Of a DNA stretch of 64,000 bases, positions 49,289-58,072 are shown piece after piece. A program made the translations under genes and the position numbers. The notes below the pieces were generated by a model, which was not told the DNA's origin, searched no databases, and worked only from the letters and a program-made list of their open reading frames with translations. Source of the DNA: Streptomyces cirratus (GTDB taxonomy: Bacteria > Actinomycetota > Actinomycetes > Streptomycetales > Streptomycetaceae); assembly GCF_014650775.1 (NCBI RefSeq), contig NZ_BMVP01000011.1, positions 156,333 through 220,332 on the forward strand, read 5' to 3'. The first letter of the stretch is position 1. The number at the start of each line of letters is the position of its first letter.

Positions 49289-50253
49289 AGCGATCGCTCC
49301 CCCATCAGACCGGCCGCGCCCTTGGCCAGCATCTCGTCCGCGAGTTCGCGGCCGAGCGCCATGGCCTCGTCGTAAGACTGGGGCACGGGACCGGTGGTGG
49401 ACAGCTGCACCAGCGTCGAGCCGTCGAGGGTTCCGACGACGCCGCGCAGGCGCATCTCATTGACAATCTGCCCGTCGGCCAGCAGGTCGGCGAGCGCGCC
49501 CACGGGGGCACTGCATCCGGCCTCCAGGGCGGCGAGGAGGGACCGCTCGGCGGTCACGGCGGCCCGCGTGAACGGGTCGTCGAGTTCGGCGAGGGCGGCG
49601 ATCAGGGCCGTGTCCGACGCGAGGCACTCCACGGCCAGGGCTCCCTGGCCGGGTGCGGGCAGCACGTTGTCCACGGACAGCAGGTCGGTGGCTTCGTCGC
49701 CGCGGCCGATCCGGTTCAGGCCGGCGGCGGCCAGGACGACGGCGTCGAGCTCACCGGCGCGCACGTACCCGATCCGGGTGTCGACGTTCCCGCGGATCGG
49801 CACGGTCTCGACGACCTTGCCCAGGCTCTTGGCGTACGCGTGCAGCTGCGCCATCCGGCGCGGCGAACCGGTGCCGATCCGCGCGCCGTCCGGCAGCTGC
49901 CCGAAGGTCAGGCCGTCACGGGCGACGAGCGCGTCCCGCGCGTCCTCCCGCTTCGGCATGGCCGCGATCACCAGCTCCTCGGGCTGCGTGGTCGGCAGGT
50001 CCTTGAGCGAGTGGACGGCGAAGTCCACCTCGCCCCGCACCAGCGCGTCGCGCAGCGCGGTGACGAAGACGCCGGTGCCCCCGATCTGCGCGAGGTGCTC
50101 CCGGGACACGTCACCGTAGGTCGTGATCTCCACGAGCTCGACGGGCCGGCCGGTGACCGCCCGTACCGCCTCGGCGACGTGCCCGGACTGCGACATGGCC
50201 AGCTTGCTGCGTCGCGTGCCAAGCCGGAGGGGCTGGTCGGGACGTGTGTTCAT
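49285..50253 (-). CDS. hemC: Porphobilinogen deaminase (hydroxymethylbilane synthase)
   Basis: 322 residues. The dipyrromethane-binding cysteine is in LEAGCSAPVGALAD, and the N-terminal LRLGTRRSKLAMSQSGHVAEA and GNVDTRIGYVRAGELD motifs are diagnostic. It polymerises four porphobilinogens. It overlaps hemA upstream (ATGA) and hemD downstream (TTGA). Confidence 0.97.
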   Translation of the reverse strand: MNTRPDQPLRLGTRRSKLAMSQSGHVAEAVRAVTGRPVELVEITTYGDVSREHLAQIGGTGVFVTALRDALVRGEVDFAVHSLKDLPTTQPEELVIAAMPKREDARDALVARDGLTFGQLPDGARIGTGSPRRMAQLHAYAKSLGKVVETVPIRGNVDTRIGYVRAGELDAVVLAAAGLNRIGRGDEATDLLSVDNVLPAPGQGALAVECLASDTALIAALAELDDPFTRAAVTAERSLLAALEAGCSAPVGALADLLADGQIVNEMRLRGVVGTLDGSTLVQLSTTGPVPQSYDEAMALGRELADEMLAKGAAGLMGERSL

Positions 50254-51944
50254 GATGCCCGTCCTGGGTCGTCGTTCTTCGGATCGGCCGCGTCCGCCCG
50301 GCTGACGGAGGCCACCGTCTGAGGGTCGAGGTCGAAGAGTTCACGCAGCGCCTCCGCGTACCCGGCGCCGCCGGGCTCGCTCGCGAGCTGCTTGACGCGC
50401 ACGGTCGGCGCGTGGAGGAGCTTGTCTACGACGCGCCGCACGGTCTGCGTCACTTCGGCCCGCTGGCGCTCGTCCAGGTCCGGCAGGCGTCCGTCGAGCC
50501 GGGCCACCTCCATGGCCACCACCTCGGCGGCCATGGCGCGCAGCGCGACGACGGTAGGCGTGATGTGCGCGGCCCGCTGGGCCGCGCCGAAGGCCGCCAC
50601 TTCCTCGGCGACGATCGCGCGCACCGCGTCGACGTCGGCGGCCATCGGGGCGTCCGCCGAGGCCTCGGCGAGCGACTCGATGTCGACCAGCCGTACGCCG
50701 GGGATCCGGTGGGCGGCGGCGTCGATGTCGCGCGGCATGGCCAGGTCGAGCAGCGCCAGGCGGACCGGCCGGGCGTCGACCTGGCTACGGGCGCCCTTGC
50801 GCGGCTGCCGGTGTGCGGCGGCCTCGCCCTGGTCGGCCCAGGTGCCGTGCAGCTCCAGGGAGTTGGCGTCGACCCCGGTGAGCGCGGAGCGCCCGTCGGG
50901 CGCGATCGGGCACTCGTCCCGCTCGGCGGGAGCGCTGATGACCCGCACGGCCCCGGCGTCGGCGAGCCTGCGCCCGCCCTCCGCGGCGGCCACGAGCCGC
51001 GCGAGCACCCCGGGGTCCACCCCGGCCACACCCGCCGCGTCCGGCCCCGCCTGCGGGTACCCCGGGGCGGGGTCCGCGGGGGTTCGAGGCACGGGGTCCG
51101 GTGCGGTGCCCCGGGAGACGGCGGCGAGCACGTCGTCGGCGGTCAGCACCAGCCCCGTCGCGCCCGTGCAGGACACGACGACGTCGGCCTGCGCCAGCTC
51201 ATCGGCGACGGAGGCCATCGCAACGGCCCGCGCCGCCACCCCGGTGCCCGAGGCAACCAGAATCCCGGCCAAACGCTCCGCCCGCTCCGCGGTCCGGTTC
51301 GCCACGACGATCTCGGCGACGCCGACCCGCGCCAGCGTGGCCGCCGCCAGCGACGACATCGACCCGGCGCCGATCACCAGCGCCCGCTTGCCCGCCGCCC
51401 ACGCGGAGACCTCGGCGCCCAGGGACAGCTGCTCCAGCCCGAACGTCACCAGCGACTGCCCGGCCCGGTCGATCCCGGTCTCGGAGTGCGCCCGCTTGCC
51501 GACCCGCAGCGCCTGCTGGAACAGGTCGTTGATCAGCCGGCCCGCCGTGTGCTGCTCCTGCCCCAGCGCCAGCGCGTCCTTGATCTGCCCGAGGATCTGG
51601 CCCTCGCCGACCACCATCGAGTCCAGCCCGCACGCCACCGAGAACAGGTGGTGCACCGCCCGGTCCTCGTAGTGCACATAGAGATACGGGGTGAGCTCCT
51701 CCAGCGCCACACCGCTGTGCTGCGCCAGCAACGTCGACAGTTCGGCCACACCGGCGTGGAACTTGTCCACGTCCGCGTACAGCTCGATGCGGTTGCAGGT
51801 GGCGAGCACGGTCGCCTCCGCCGCCGGCTCGGCGGCGAGGGTGTCGTGCAGCAGCTTGACCTTGGCGTCGGCGGACAGCGAGGCCCGCTCCAGCACGCTC
51901 ACCGGCGCGCTGCGGTGGCTCAGCCCTACGACCAGCAGACTCAT
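50250..51944 (-). CDS. hemA: Glutamyl-tRNA reductase
   Basis: 564 residues, longer than usual (about 420-450). The catalytic cysteine is in TVLATCNRIELYAD, and the NADPH-binding motif VIGAGSMSSLAAATLARVG. An extra stretch of about 100 residues (roughly 270-375), rich in Pro, Gly and Ala, interrupts the domain between VVSCTGATGLVL and LALLDLAMPRDID. It reduces glutamyl-tRNA to glutamate-1-semialdehyde, the first haem step. It overlaps rex (ATGA) and hemC. Confidence 0.96.
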   Translation of the reverse strand: MSLLVVGLSHRSAPVSVLERASLSADAKVKLLHDTLAAEPAAEATVLATCNRIELYADVDKFHAGVAELSTLLAQHSGVALEELTPYLYVHYEDRAVHHLFSVACGLDSMVVGEGQILGQIKDALALGQEQHTAGRLINDLFQQALRVGKRAHSETGIDRAGQSLVTFGLEQLSLGAEVSAWAAGKRALVIGAGSMSSLAAATLARVGVAEIVVANRTAERAERLAGILVASGTGVAARAVAMASVADELAQADVVVSCTGATGLVLTADDVLAAVSRGTAPDPVPRTPADPAPGYPQAGPDAAGVAGVDPGVLARLVAAAEGGRRLADAGAVRVISAPAERDECPIAPDGRSALTGVDANSLELHGTWADQGEAAAHRQPRKGARSQVDARPVRLALLDLAMPRDIDAAAHRIPGVRLVDIESLAEASADAPMAADVDAVRAIVAEEVAAFGAAQRAAHITPTVVALRAMAAEVVAMEVARLDGRLPDLDERQRAEVTQTVRRVVDKLLHAPTVRVKQLASEPGGAGYAEALRELFDLDPQTVASVSRADAADPKNDDPGRAS

Positions 51945-52777
51945 GCCGGCATCACCGCCGGAACGTCACCCTCGGGGCCGCCCTTGCGGACGCCGGAGGC
52001 GGCTGCGGCGGCCGTGGCCGTGGCCGTGGCCGTGGCCGAAGCGGCAGGGGCCGCGGGGCTCTCGGCGGCGCCCGTGCCCGGCTCACCGGCGGAGCCCGCG
52101 GCGGCCGCCGCTTCCTCGCCGGCCTTGCGCTGCTCGTGGAAGGCCAGGATCTGGAGCTCGATCGACAGGTCCACCTTGCGCACGTCCACGCCGTCCGGCA
52201 CGGACAGCACGGTCGGCGCGAAGTTCAGGATGGAGGTGACGCCCGCCGCGATGAGCCGCTCGCTCACCTGCTGCGCCGCGCCCGCCGGGGTGGCGATGAC
52301 CCCGATGGAGACGCCGTTCTCCTCGATGATCTTCTCCAGCTCATCGGTGTGCTGCACGGGCATGCCGGCCACCGGCTTGCCCGCCATCGCAGGGTCGGCG
52401 TCGATCAGCGCCGCCACCCGGAACCCGCGCGAGGCGAAACCGCCGTAGTTGGCCAGGGCCGCGCCGAGGTTGCCGATGCCGACGATGACGACCGGCCAGT
52501 CCTGGGTCAGCCCGAGCTCGCGGGAGATCTGGTAGACGAGGTACTCGACGTCGTAGCCGACCCCGCGCGTGCCGTAGGAGCCGAGGTAGGAGAAGTCCTT
52601 GCGGAGCTTGGCGGAGTTCACCCCGGCGGCGGCCGCGAGTTCTTCGGAGGACACCGTGGGAACCGATCGCTCGGAGAGCGCGGTGAGGGCACGCAAGTAC
52701 AGCGGAAGCCTGGCGACAGTGGCCTCGGGAATACCTCGGCTGCGGGTCGCCGGTCGGTGAGTTCGGCCAGTTGCCAC
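51941..52777 (-). CDS. rex: Redox-sensing transcriptional repressor Rex
   Basis: 278 residues from GTG 52777 after AGGAGC. Winged HTH about 18-85 (TVSSEELAAAAGVNSAKLRKD) and a Rossmann NAD(H) domain with GIGNLGAALANYGG (100-113). It binds DNA at low NADH/NAD+ and is released by NADH. A near-perfect Rex site lies 75-96 bases upstream of the start. The C-terminal tail (about 215-278) is an Ala/Thr repeat. It leads the rex-hemACD operon known from Streptomyces. Confidence 0.97.
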   Translation of the reverse strand: MATGRTHRPATRSRGIPEATVARLPLYLRALTALSERSVPTVSSEELAAAAGVNSAKLRKDFSYLGSYGTRGVGYDVEYLVYQISRELGLTQDWPVVIVGIGNLGAALANYGGFASRGFRVAALIDADPAMAGKPVAGMPVQHTDELEKIIEENGVSIGVIATPAGAAQQVSERLIAAGVTSILNFAPTVLSVPDGVDVRKVDLSIELQILAFHEQRKAGEEAAAAAGSAGEPGTGAAESPAAPAASATATATATAAAAASGVRKGGPEGDVPAVMPA

Positions 52778-52851
52778 GATGCTCCTGCGGGATGAGCGGG
52801 GCTGCAGGCGGTCACTTGTCCCAAGACCGCCCCGTCGGAAGCAGGCTATGT

Positions 52852-52873
52852 CTTTGTGAACGCGTGCACAAAG
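52852..52873. promoter_or_regulatory. Rex operator (ROP) upstream of rex-hemACD
   Basis: 22-bp palindrome with arms CTTTGTG and CACAAAG around AACGCGTG; only one base pair breaks the symmetry. It matches the known Streptomyces Rex operator core TTGTGAAC/GTTCACAA closely and indicates autoregulation. Confidence 0.88.
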
Positions 52874-53050
52874 ATTGTGTCCGTTTTGTCCGTCCAAAGT
52901 GACCGGGGTCACGCGGCCGACGCGCCGACGGGGGGAACCGGGAACGAGCCGAACTCGTTCAAATCCGGAGGGGGGCAAAACGGTGCACACTCCTCATCGA
53001 TACGCCCCCGAGCCCCCACAAATCGCCCATGATGGTAACCGGCCGGGCGG

Positions 53051-53329
53051 TCAGCCCACCAACGCCCGGCGCAGCCGCTCGGGGTTCACCCTCCAGAAGG
53101 TGTGCTGTTCACCATCCACCAGCACCACGGGGATCTGCTCCCAGTACAGCCGGTACAGCTCCGCGTCCTGCGAGATGTCCTTCTTCTCCCACCGCGCCCC
53201 GGTCTCGGCGCAGACCTTCTCCACCACCTCCTGGGCGTCGTCACACAGATGACATCCCGGCTTCCCGACGAGCGTGACCAGCCGCTCCTCGGGGCGCTTC
53301 TTCTCCTTGCGGCGCAACAGAGGACTCAT
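53051..53329 (-). CDS. Glutaredoxin-like thiol protein
   Basis: 92 residues. Redox motif GCHLCDDA (CxxC) in LVTLVGKPGCHLCDDAQE, and the cis-proline region IPVVLVDGEQH. DUF836-type glutaredoxin fold. It is probably a cytoplasmic reductant. It lies upstream of rex on the same strand but separated by about 270 bases with the Rex site between. Confidence 0.92.
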   Translation of the reverse strand: MSPLLRRKEKKRPEERLVTLVGKPGCHLCDDAQEVVEKVCAETGARWEKKDISQDAELYRLYWEQIPVVLVDGEQHTFWRVNPERLRRALVG

Positions 53330-53437
53330 GTCCTCATTGTCCCGCGCCGCGTGAGCGCCGCCGACGGCCCCGCGCGAGCGCCGTCGGCGGCCGTGGAGGC
53401 AGCCGTTCCGAAGAGTTCACGCCTGCGTTCCTCCTCG

Positions 53438-53455
53438 GTTCGGGAACTCCCGAAC
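53438..53455. promoter_or_regulatory. Perfect inverted repeat before the HAD-IB gene
   Basis: GTTCGGGA-ac-TCCCGAAC, 18 bp and perfect, 21 bases before the ATG. A possible -10 element TATGCT lies between it and the gene. It is a candidate operator. Confidence 0.45.
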
Positions 53456-53475
53456 ACAGTGGCTATGCTCGCGTC

Positions 53476-54426
53476 ATGGCCGCTCTGGGATGGCTCACCC
53501 CCCGTAGGCGCTCCGCCACCGCGCGGAGCGTGCTGGCAGGCGAGGCCTCGGCCGAGGCCGCACGCAAGAGCGCGCAGGACGAGCCCCCACCCCTCACCGA
53601 GACGCAGCCGGCGGCCCCCGAGGAGCCCGCCGAGGCCGAGTTCCCGGTTCAGGGCGACCACCTCGCCGCCGCCTTCTTCGACCTCGACAACACCGTCATG
53701 CAGGGCGCGGCGATCTTCCACTTCGGCCGCGGCCTCTACAAGCGCGAGTTCTTCCGCCGCCGCGAACTGGCCCGCTTCGCCTGGCAGCAGGCCTGGTTCC
53801 GGCTCGCCGGGGTCGAGGATCCCGAGCACATGCAGGACGCCCGCGACAGCGCGCTGTCCATCGTCAAGGGCCACAAGGTCTGCGAACTCATGGCGATCGG
53901 CGAGGAGATCTACGACGAGTACATGGCCGAGCGGATCTGGCCGGGCACCCGCGCCCTGGCCCAGGCCCACCTCGATGCCGGCCAGAAGGTGTGGCTGGTC
54001 ACGGCCGCACCCGTCGAGACCGCCACGATCATCGCCCGCCGCCTCGGCCTGACCGGCGCCCTGGGCACGGTCGCCGAGTCCGTCGACGGCGTCTACACCG
54101 GCCGCCTGGTCGGCGAACCGCTGCACGGCCCCGCGAAGGCGGAGGCGGTGCGCGCCCTGGCCGCCGCCGAGGGACTCGATCTCGAACGCTGCGCCGCCTA
54201 CAGCGATTCGCACAACGACATTCCGATGCTGTCGCTGGTCGGGCATCCGTACGCGATCAATCCCGATACAAAACTGCGCAAGCATGCCCGGGCACACGAC
54301 TGGCGGCTGCGCGACTATCGGACCGGCCGCAAGGCCGTGAAGGTCGGCGTCCCGGCGGCCGCCGGAGTCGGCGCGATCGCGGGCGGCACGGCCGCCGCCA
54401 TCGCCCTGCACCGCCGCCGCAAGTAG
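53476..54426 (+). CDS. HAD-IB family hydrolase with C-terminal membrane-like tail
   Basis: 316 residues. The catalytic aspartates are in FFDLDNTV (69-73). The second motif is WLVTAAPVETATI, with a SerB-like core and the end motif AYSDSHNDIPMLSLVGHPYAINPD. The C-terminus VPAAAGVGAIAGGTAAAIALHRRRK is a short hydrophobic helix and basic tail. The phosphatase substrate is unknown, possibly a phospholipid precursor. It precedes bldN by about 330 bases. Confidence 0.92.
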   Translation: MAALGWLTPRRRSATARSVLAGEASAEAARKSAQDEPPPLTETQPAAPEEPAEAEFPVQGDHLAAAFFDLDNTVMQGAAIFHFGRGLYKREFFRRRELARFAWQQAWFRLAGVEDPEHMQDARDSALSIVKGHKVCELMAIGEEIYDEYMAERIWPGTRALAQAHLDAGQKVWLVTAAPVETATIIARRLGLTGALGTVAESVDGVYTGRLVGEPLHGPAKAEAVRALAAAEGLDLERCAAYSDSHNDIPMLSLVGHPYAINPDTKLRKHARAHDWRLRDYRTGRKAVKVGVPAAAGVGAIAGGTAAAIALHRRRK

Positions 54427-54758
54427 GCCCACCGCGTTCCGGGCGGACCCGCGACGCGCAATCCCGCACCTTTACCCGCGCCGTCGGCGCGGCACTCCGG
54501 CATGCCCGACTCGGTCGCTCCGCACCGCGGAAGCGCCCATTCCGCGTACCCAACCGATCAAGAACCGATCACCAACTGCGACTGAATATGCCCTCGGTAC
54601 GCAACAGAAGTGTCGGAACCGGTGATTTGAGCAACTGGGTGTAGCGCTGCCTGTACGAAGCGTTATTCTCCTCAAACGCATGCCACCGACCATCTGTCGC
54701 CACGACGGGTGAACGGTCCCGCACTGCACGTGATGGAAGCTCTGCCTCTGGGAGTCCC
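54427..54758 (+). promoter_or_regulatory. Upstream region of bldN
   Basis: 332 bases with no supported gene. A 7-bp inverted repeat CCGCGCC/GGCGCGG near 54477-54493 may end the HAD-IB transcript. The following AT-rich stretch (about 54560-54680) is the likely bldN promoter region, which in other streptomycetes is bound by BldD; no definite BldD box was assigned here. Confidence 0.5.
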
Positions 54759-55568
54759 GTGTACCCACCTGTCGGGGTTGACGCCTCGGGCCTGGCTACG
54801 CTGCGCGCAACGGTCCTCGACCACCTGCGCGGCTTCGTCCCCACCGCGTACGCCGTCCCCGCCTTCGCCGCCGCGGTCCCTGCCGGCCTCGGCCCGGCCG
54901 GTCCTTGCTACGCCCTGACCGACGGCGGAGCGACGGTGGGCAGACGCGGTCGCGCGGGCGGTGCGGGCACCGCCACCGGCACGAGCGCGCCCGCCGCCCG
55001 CCGCCCCACCGCGGACAGCGACCAGGCCCGCATGATGGACCTGGTCGAACGCGCCCAGGCCGGCGAGGCCGACGCCTTCGGCCGGCTCTACGACCAGTAC
55101 AGCGACACGGTGTACCGCTACATCTACTACCGCGTCGGCGGCAAGGCGACCGCGGAGGATCTCACCAGCGAGACCTTCCTGCGCGCGCTGCGCCGCATCT
55201 CCACCTTCACCTGGCAGGGCCGCGACTTCGGGGCCTGGCTGGTGACGATCGCCCGCAACCTGGTCGCCGACCACTTCAAGTCCAGCCGCTTCCGCCTGGA
55301 AGTGACCACGGGCGAGATGCTGGACGCCAACGAGGTGGAACGCTCCCCCGAGGACTCCGTCCTGGAGTCCCTCTCCAACGCGGCCCTGCTGGAGGCCGTA
55401 CGAAAACTCAACCCGCAGCAGCAGGAGTGCGTGACCCTGCGCTTCCTGCAGGGCCTCTCGGTCGCCGAGACGGCCCGGGTGATGGGGAAGAACGAGGGTG
55501 CGATCAAAACCCTCCAGTACCGGGCGGTCCGCACCCTGGCCCGCCTCCTCCCGGACGACGCCCGCTGA
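54759..55568 (+). CDS. bldN: ECF sigma factor BldN with N-terminal pro-region
   Basis: 269 residues from GTG 54759 after GGGAG. The first 86 or so residues (opening YPPVGVDASGLATLRATVLD) form the pro-sequence that is cleaved in S. coelicolor BldN. Sigma region 2 follows (DLVERAQAGEADAFGRLYDQY, DLTSETFLRALR) and region 4 at the end (QQQECVTLRFLQGLSVAETA). Sigma-BldN drives chaplin and rodlin genes and bldM for aerial growth. Its anti-sigma gene rsbN lies just downstream. Confidence 0.95.
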   Translation: MYPPVGVDASGLATLRATVLDHLRGFVPTAYAVPAFAAAVPAGLGPAGPCYALTDGGATVGRRGRAGGAGTATGTSAPAARRPTADSDQARMMDLVERAQAGEADAFGRLYDQYSDTVYRYIYYRVGGKATAEDLTSETFLRALRRISTFTWQGRDFGAWLVTIARNLVADHFKSSRFRLEVTTGEMLDANEVERSPEDSVLESLSNAALLEAVRKLNPQQQECVTLRFLQGLSVAETARVMGKNEGAIKTLQYRAVRTLARLLPDDAR

Positions 55569-55633
55569 CCGCCTCCCGACACCACCGACCCCTTGATGAC
55601 TCCGATGCCGCTGTGGTCCGATCATCCTTCGTC

Positions 55634-55662
55634 CGTAACCCAAGTGCCGCGCCGCTCGTTGT
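55634..55662 (+). promoter_or_regulatory. Candidate sigma-BldN promoter of rsbN
   Basis: CGTAAC at 55634 and CGTTGT at 55657 are separated by 17 bases and lie about 130 bases before the rsbN start. As I recall, sigma-BldN promoters have CGTAAC and CGTTG-type elements about 16 bases apart, and rsbN depends on sigma-BldN, so this would be a feedback promoter. Confidence 0.5.
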
Positions 55663-55792
55663 GCGGAATGCAGGCTCCCTGTGGACACGCCCTGCCCGAA
55701 GCCGCTCACTCGAAAGTGTGGATGTGCTCAAGGAAGGCAACCTTCCGGACACCTGGGGGAGTCGATCGTCATGACGAGAGGAGGTGCCGCCA

Positions 55793-56998
55793 GTGATCGC
55801 GAACGTGACTCCGCACCGGCGGGCGAACGCCTTCGCCCAGGCCCTGGAGGAGCGGACCCCGTCCGACCTTTCGGAACCGGACCCGGCGGCCGAGCAGTCC
55901 GAGGCACCTGCCGAACCTGCCGACCACGACCGGTTGTTGGCCCTGGCGAACGTGCTCGGCGAAAGAATGCCGCGCCCGGTGCTGGACCCCGAGGTCAAAG
56001 TGGTGCAACGAGCACAGCTCGTCGCCGCCATGGAGGCCTTGGTAATGGAAGAGAGGGCCGGGGGCGGTGCCGCACCGGACCCTCTCGTGCCCGAACAGCG
56101 GACCGGCCGCGGCGCCCACCGGGCGACCTCGCTCCGGAAGATGCGGCCCCGCTCCCGCTGGTCCAAGGGCATCGCAGCGGGCGGCCTCACCGTGGGTGTC
56201 GCCGCGGGGGCCTTCGGCGGAGTGGCCGCTGCCAGCACCGACGCCCTGCCCGGTGACTCCCTCTACCCCGTCAAGCGGGGCATGGAGGACATCAAGCTGG
56301 GCATGGCCGACGCGGACTCGGACCGGGGCGAGCTCTACCTCGACCAGGCCTCGAACCGGCTGTCGGAAGCCCGCAGGCTCATGGAGCGCGGCCGGACCGG
56401 CGTCCTGGACCACGAGTCCCTGGGCGCGATCCGCCGGGCCCTGGCCGGCATGAGCCACGACGCGTCGGAAGGCCACCGGCTGCTCCAGGCGGCGTACGAG
56501 CGGGACGGCTCGCTCGGCCCGATGCAGATGCTGTCCTCGTTCTCCCGCTCCCACCGCGACGCGTGGGGCAAGCTCCGGGAGAAGCTCCCCGCGCAGCTCA
56601 CCGACGTCGGAGGTGAGGTCGAGTCGGTCTTCCAGGCCATAGACGAAGACGTGGCGCCCATCCAGAACCTGCTGCCCAAGCCGCCCGAGCAGTCCCGCGG
56701 CTCCACGGGCGGCCGGGCAAAGCCCAGCGCCTCCCCCGGAAAGCAGCAGCCCGAACCCCCCGCAGGCCAGCCGGCGGCGTCCCCCCCGAGCGCGCCCCCG
56801 TCAGCGGCCTCCAAGCCCTCGGCCCCCGGCGGGCTCCTGGGCGGCACCGGCGATCTGCTCCACCCGTCGGACCCGGGCCACGCCACGCCGCCCCCCTCGG
56901 GGGCGGCCCCGCAGCAGCCCCAGCCCGACATCACCCTCCCGCCGCTCCTGCCCGGCCTGCTCCCGGGCCTGGGCATCAAGGCGGAGGACGCCGAGTAA
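55793..56998 (+). CDS. rsbN: Membrane anti-sigma factor RsbN (DUF5667)
   Basis: 401 residues from GTG 55793, eight bases after AGGAGG; GTG 55784 is in frame but lies within the Shine-Dalgarno region. A cytoplasmic N-terminal domain (1-115; RRANAFAQALEERTPSDL) should bind sigma-BldN. A single transmembrane helix lies at about 126-147. Outside is the DUF5667 helical domain (STDALPGDSLYPVKRGMEDIKL to about 260) and a Pro/Ser/Ala-rich tail. It should hold sigma-BldN at the membrane. Confidence 0.94.
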   Translation: MIANVTPHRRANAFAQALEERTPSDLSEPDPAAEQSEAPAEPADHDRLLALANVLGERMPRPVLDPEVKVVQRAQLVAAMEALVMEERAGGGAAPDPLVPEQRTGRGAHRATSLRKMRPRSRWSKGIAAGGLTVGVAAGAFGGVAAASTDALPGDSLYPVKRGMEDIKLGMADADSDRGELYLDQASNRLSEARRLMERGRTGVLDHESLGAIRRALAGMSHDASEGHRLLQAAYERDGSLGPMQMLSSFSRSHRDAWGKLREKLPAQLTDVGGEVESVFQAIDEDVAPIQNLLPKPPEQSRGSTGGRAKPSASPGKQQPEPPAGQPAASPPSAPPSAASKPSAPGGLLGGTGDLLHPSDPGHATPPPSGAAPQQPQPDITLPPLLPGLLPGLGIKAEDAE

Positions 56999-57004
56999 CA
57001 ACGC

Positions 57005-57044
57005 GAAGCGGTGCCTGGCGGGACGATCCGCCAGGCACCGCTTC
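57005..57044. terminator. Bidirectional terminator between rsbN and the acyltransferase
   Basis: 17-bp perfect stem (57005-57021 with 57028-57044) and six-base loop, between convergent genes. Confidence 0.9.
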
Positions 57045-57064
57045 GTCGTGTCGTACCGGATCCG

Positions 57065-58072
57065 TCAGAAGAAGACGGAACGCCGCTGCACGAGCAGCCG
57101 GTACAGGGTGTGCTGTATCTGCTCCCGCACCTGGTCCGTCAGATTGAACATCAGCATCGGGTCCTCCGCCGCCTCCGCCGGGAACCCCTCCGTGGAGATC
57201 GGCTCCCCGAACTGGATCGTCCACTTCGTCGGCAACGGCACCATCCCGAGCGGCCCCAGCCACGGGAACGTCGGAGTCACCGGGAAGTACGGCACCCCCA
57301 GCAGCCGCGCCAGCGTCTTCGCGTTGCCGACCATCGGGTAGATCTCCTCCGCCCCCACGATCGAGCAGGGCACGATCGGCGTCCGCGCCCGCAGCGCCGT
57401 CGACACGAACCCGCCCCGCCCGAACCGCTGGAGCTTGTACCGCTCCCGGAACGGCTTCCCTATCCCCTTGAACCCCTCCGGCATCACCCCGACGAGCTCC
57501 CCCGCCTCCAGCAGCCGCTGAGCGTCCTCCGCGCAGGCCAGCGTGTGACCCGCCTTGCGGGCCAGCTCGTTCACCACCGGCAGCATGAACACCAGGTCGG
57601 CGGCCAGCAGCCGCAGGTGCCGCTCCGCCGGGTGGTGGTCGTGCACCGCCACCTGGAGCATCAGCCCGTCCAGCGGCAGCGTCCCGGAGTGGTTCGCCAC
57701 GATCAGCGCACCACCCTCCTTCGGGATGTTCTCGATGCCCTTGACCTCGACCCGGAAGTACTTGTCGAACAGCGGCCGCATCATGGACATCAGGACCTGG
57801 TCCGTCAGCTCCTTGTCGTAACCGAAGTCGTCGACCTCGTACTCACCGGTGATCCGCCTGCGCAGGAACGCCAGCCCACCGGCGATCCGCCGGTCCCAGT
57901 CACCCGGCCGCCCCACGGGCCCGCCGGCCCCGGCGGTCCCGCCGGTCTCCCGGTCCGGCTCCGGTACGGGCTGCACCACCGGCTCACCGGCCGGCGGAGC
58001 CACCCGCACCCGCCGCGGCGACCGCCGGCGCGGCCGCTCCTCGTCGAAGGGGATGACCTTCGCGTCCGCCAC
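57065..58072 (-). CDS. PlsC-like lysophospholipid acyltransferase
   Basis: 335 residues from GTG 58072, sharing one base with the epimerase stop (TAGTG). The acyltransferase motif appears as ANHSGTLPLD (His about 128, Asp about 135): six residues separate them rather than the usual four. Other blocks are VGVMPEGFKGIGKP and TPIVPCSIVGAEEIYP. The first 60 residues are basic and Pro-rich. It acylates a lysolipid or glycerol-phosphate; the odd spacing suggests a subfamily of its own. Confidence 0.9.
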   Translation of the reverse strand: MADAKVIPFDEERPRRRSPRRVRVAPPAGEPVVQPVPEPDRETGGTAGAGGPVGRPGDWDRRIAGGLAFLRRRITGEYEVDDFGYDKELTDQVLMSMMRPLFDKYFRVEVKGIENIPKEGGALIVANHSGTLPLDGLMLQVAVHDHHPAERHLRLLAADLVFMLPVVNELARKAGHTLACAEDAQRLLEAGELVGVMPEGFKGIGKPFRERYKLQRFGRGGFVSTALRARTPIVPCSIVGAEEIYPMVGNAKTLARLLGVPYFPVTPTFPWLGPLGMVPLPTKWTIQFGEPISTEGFPAEAAEDPMLMFNLTDQVREQIQHTLYRLLVQRRSVFF

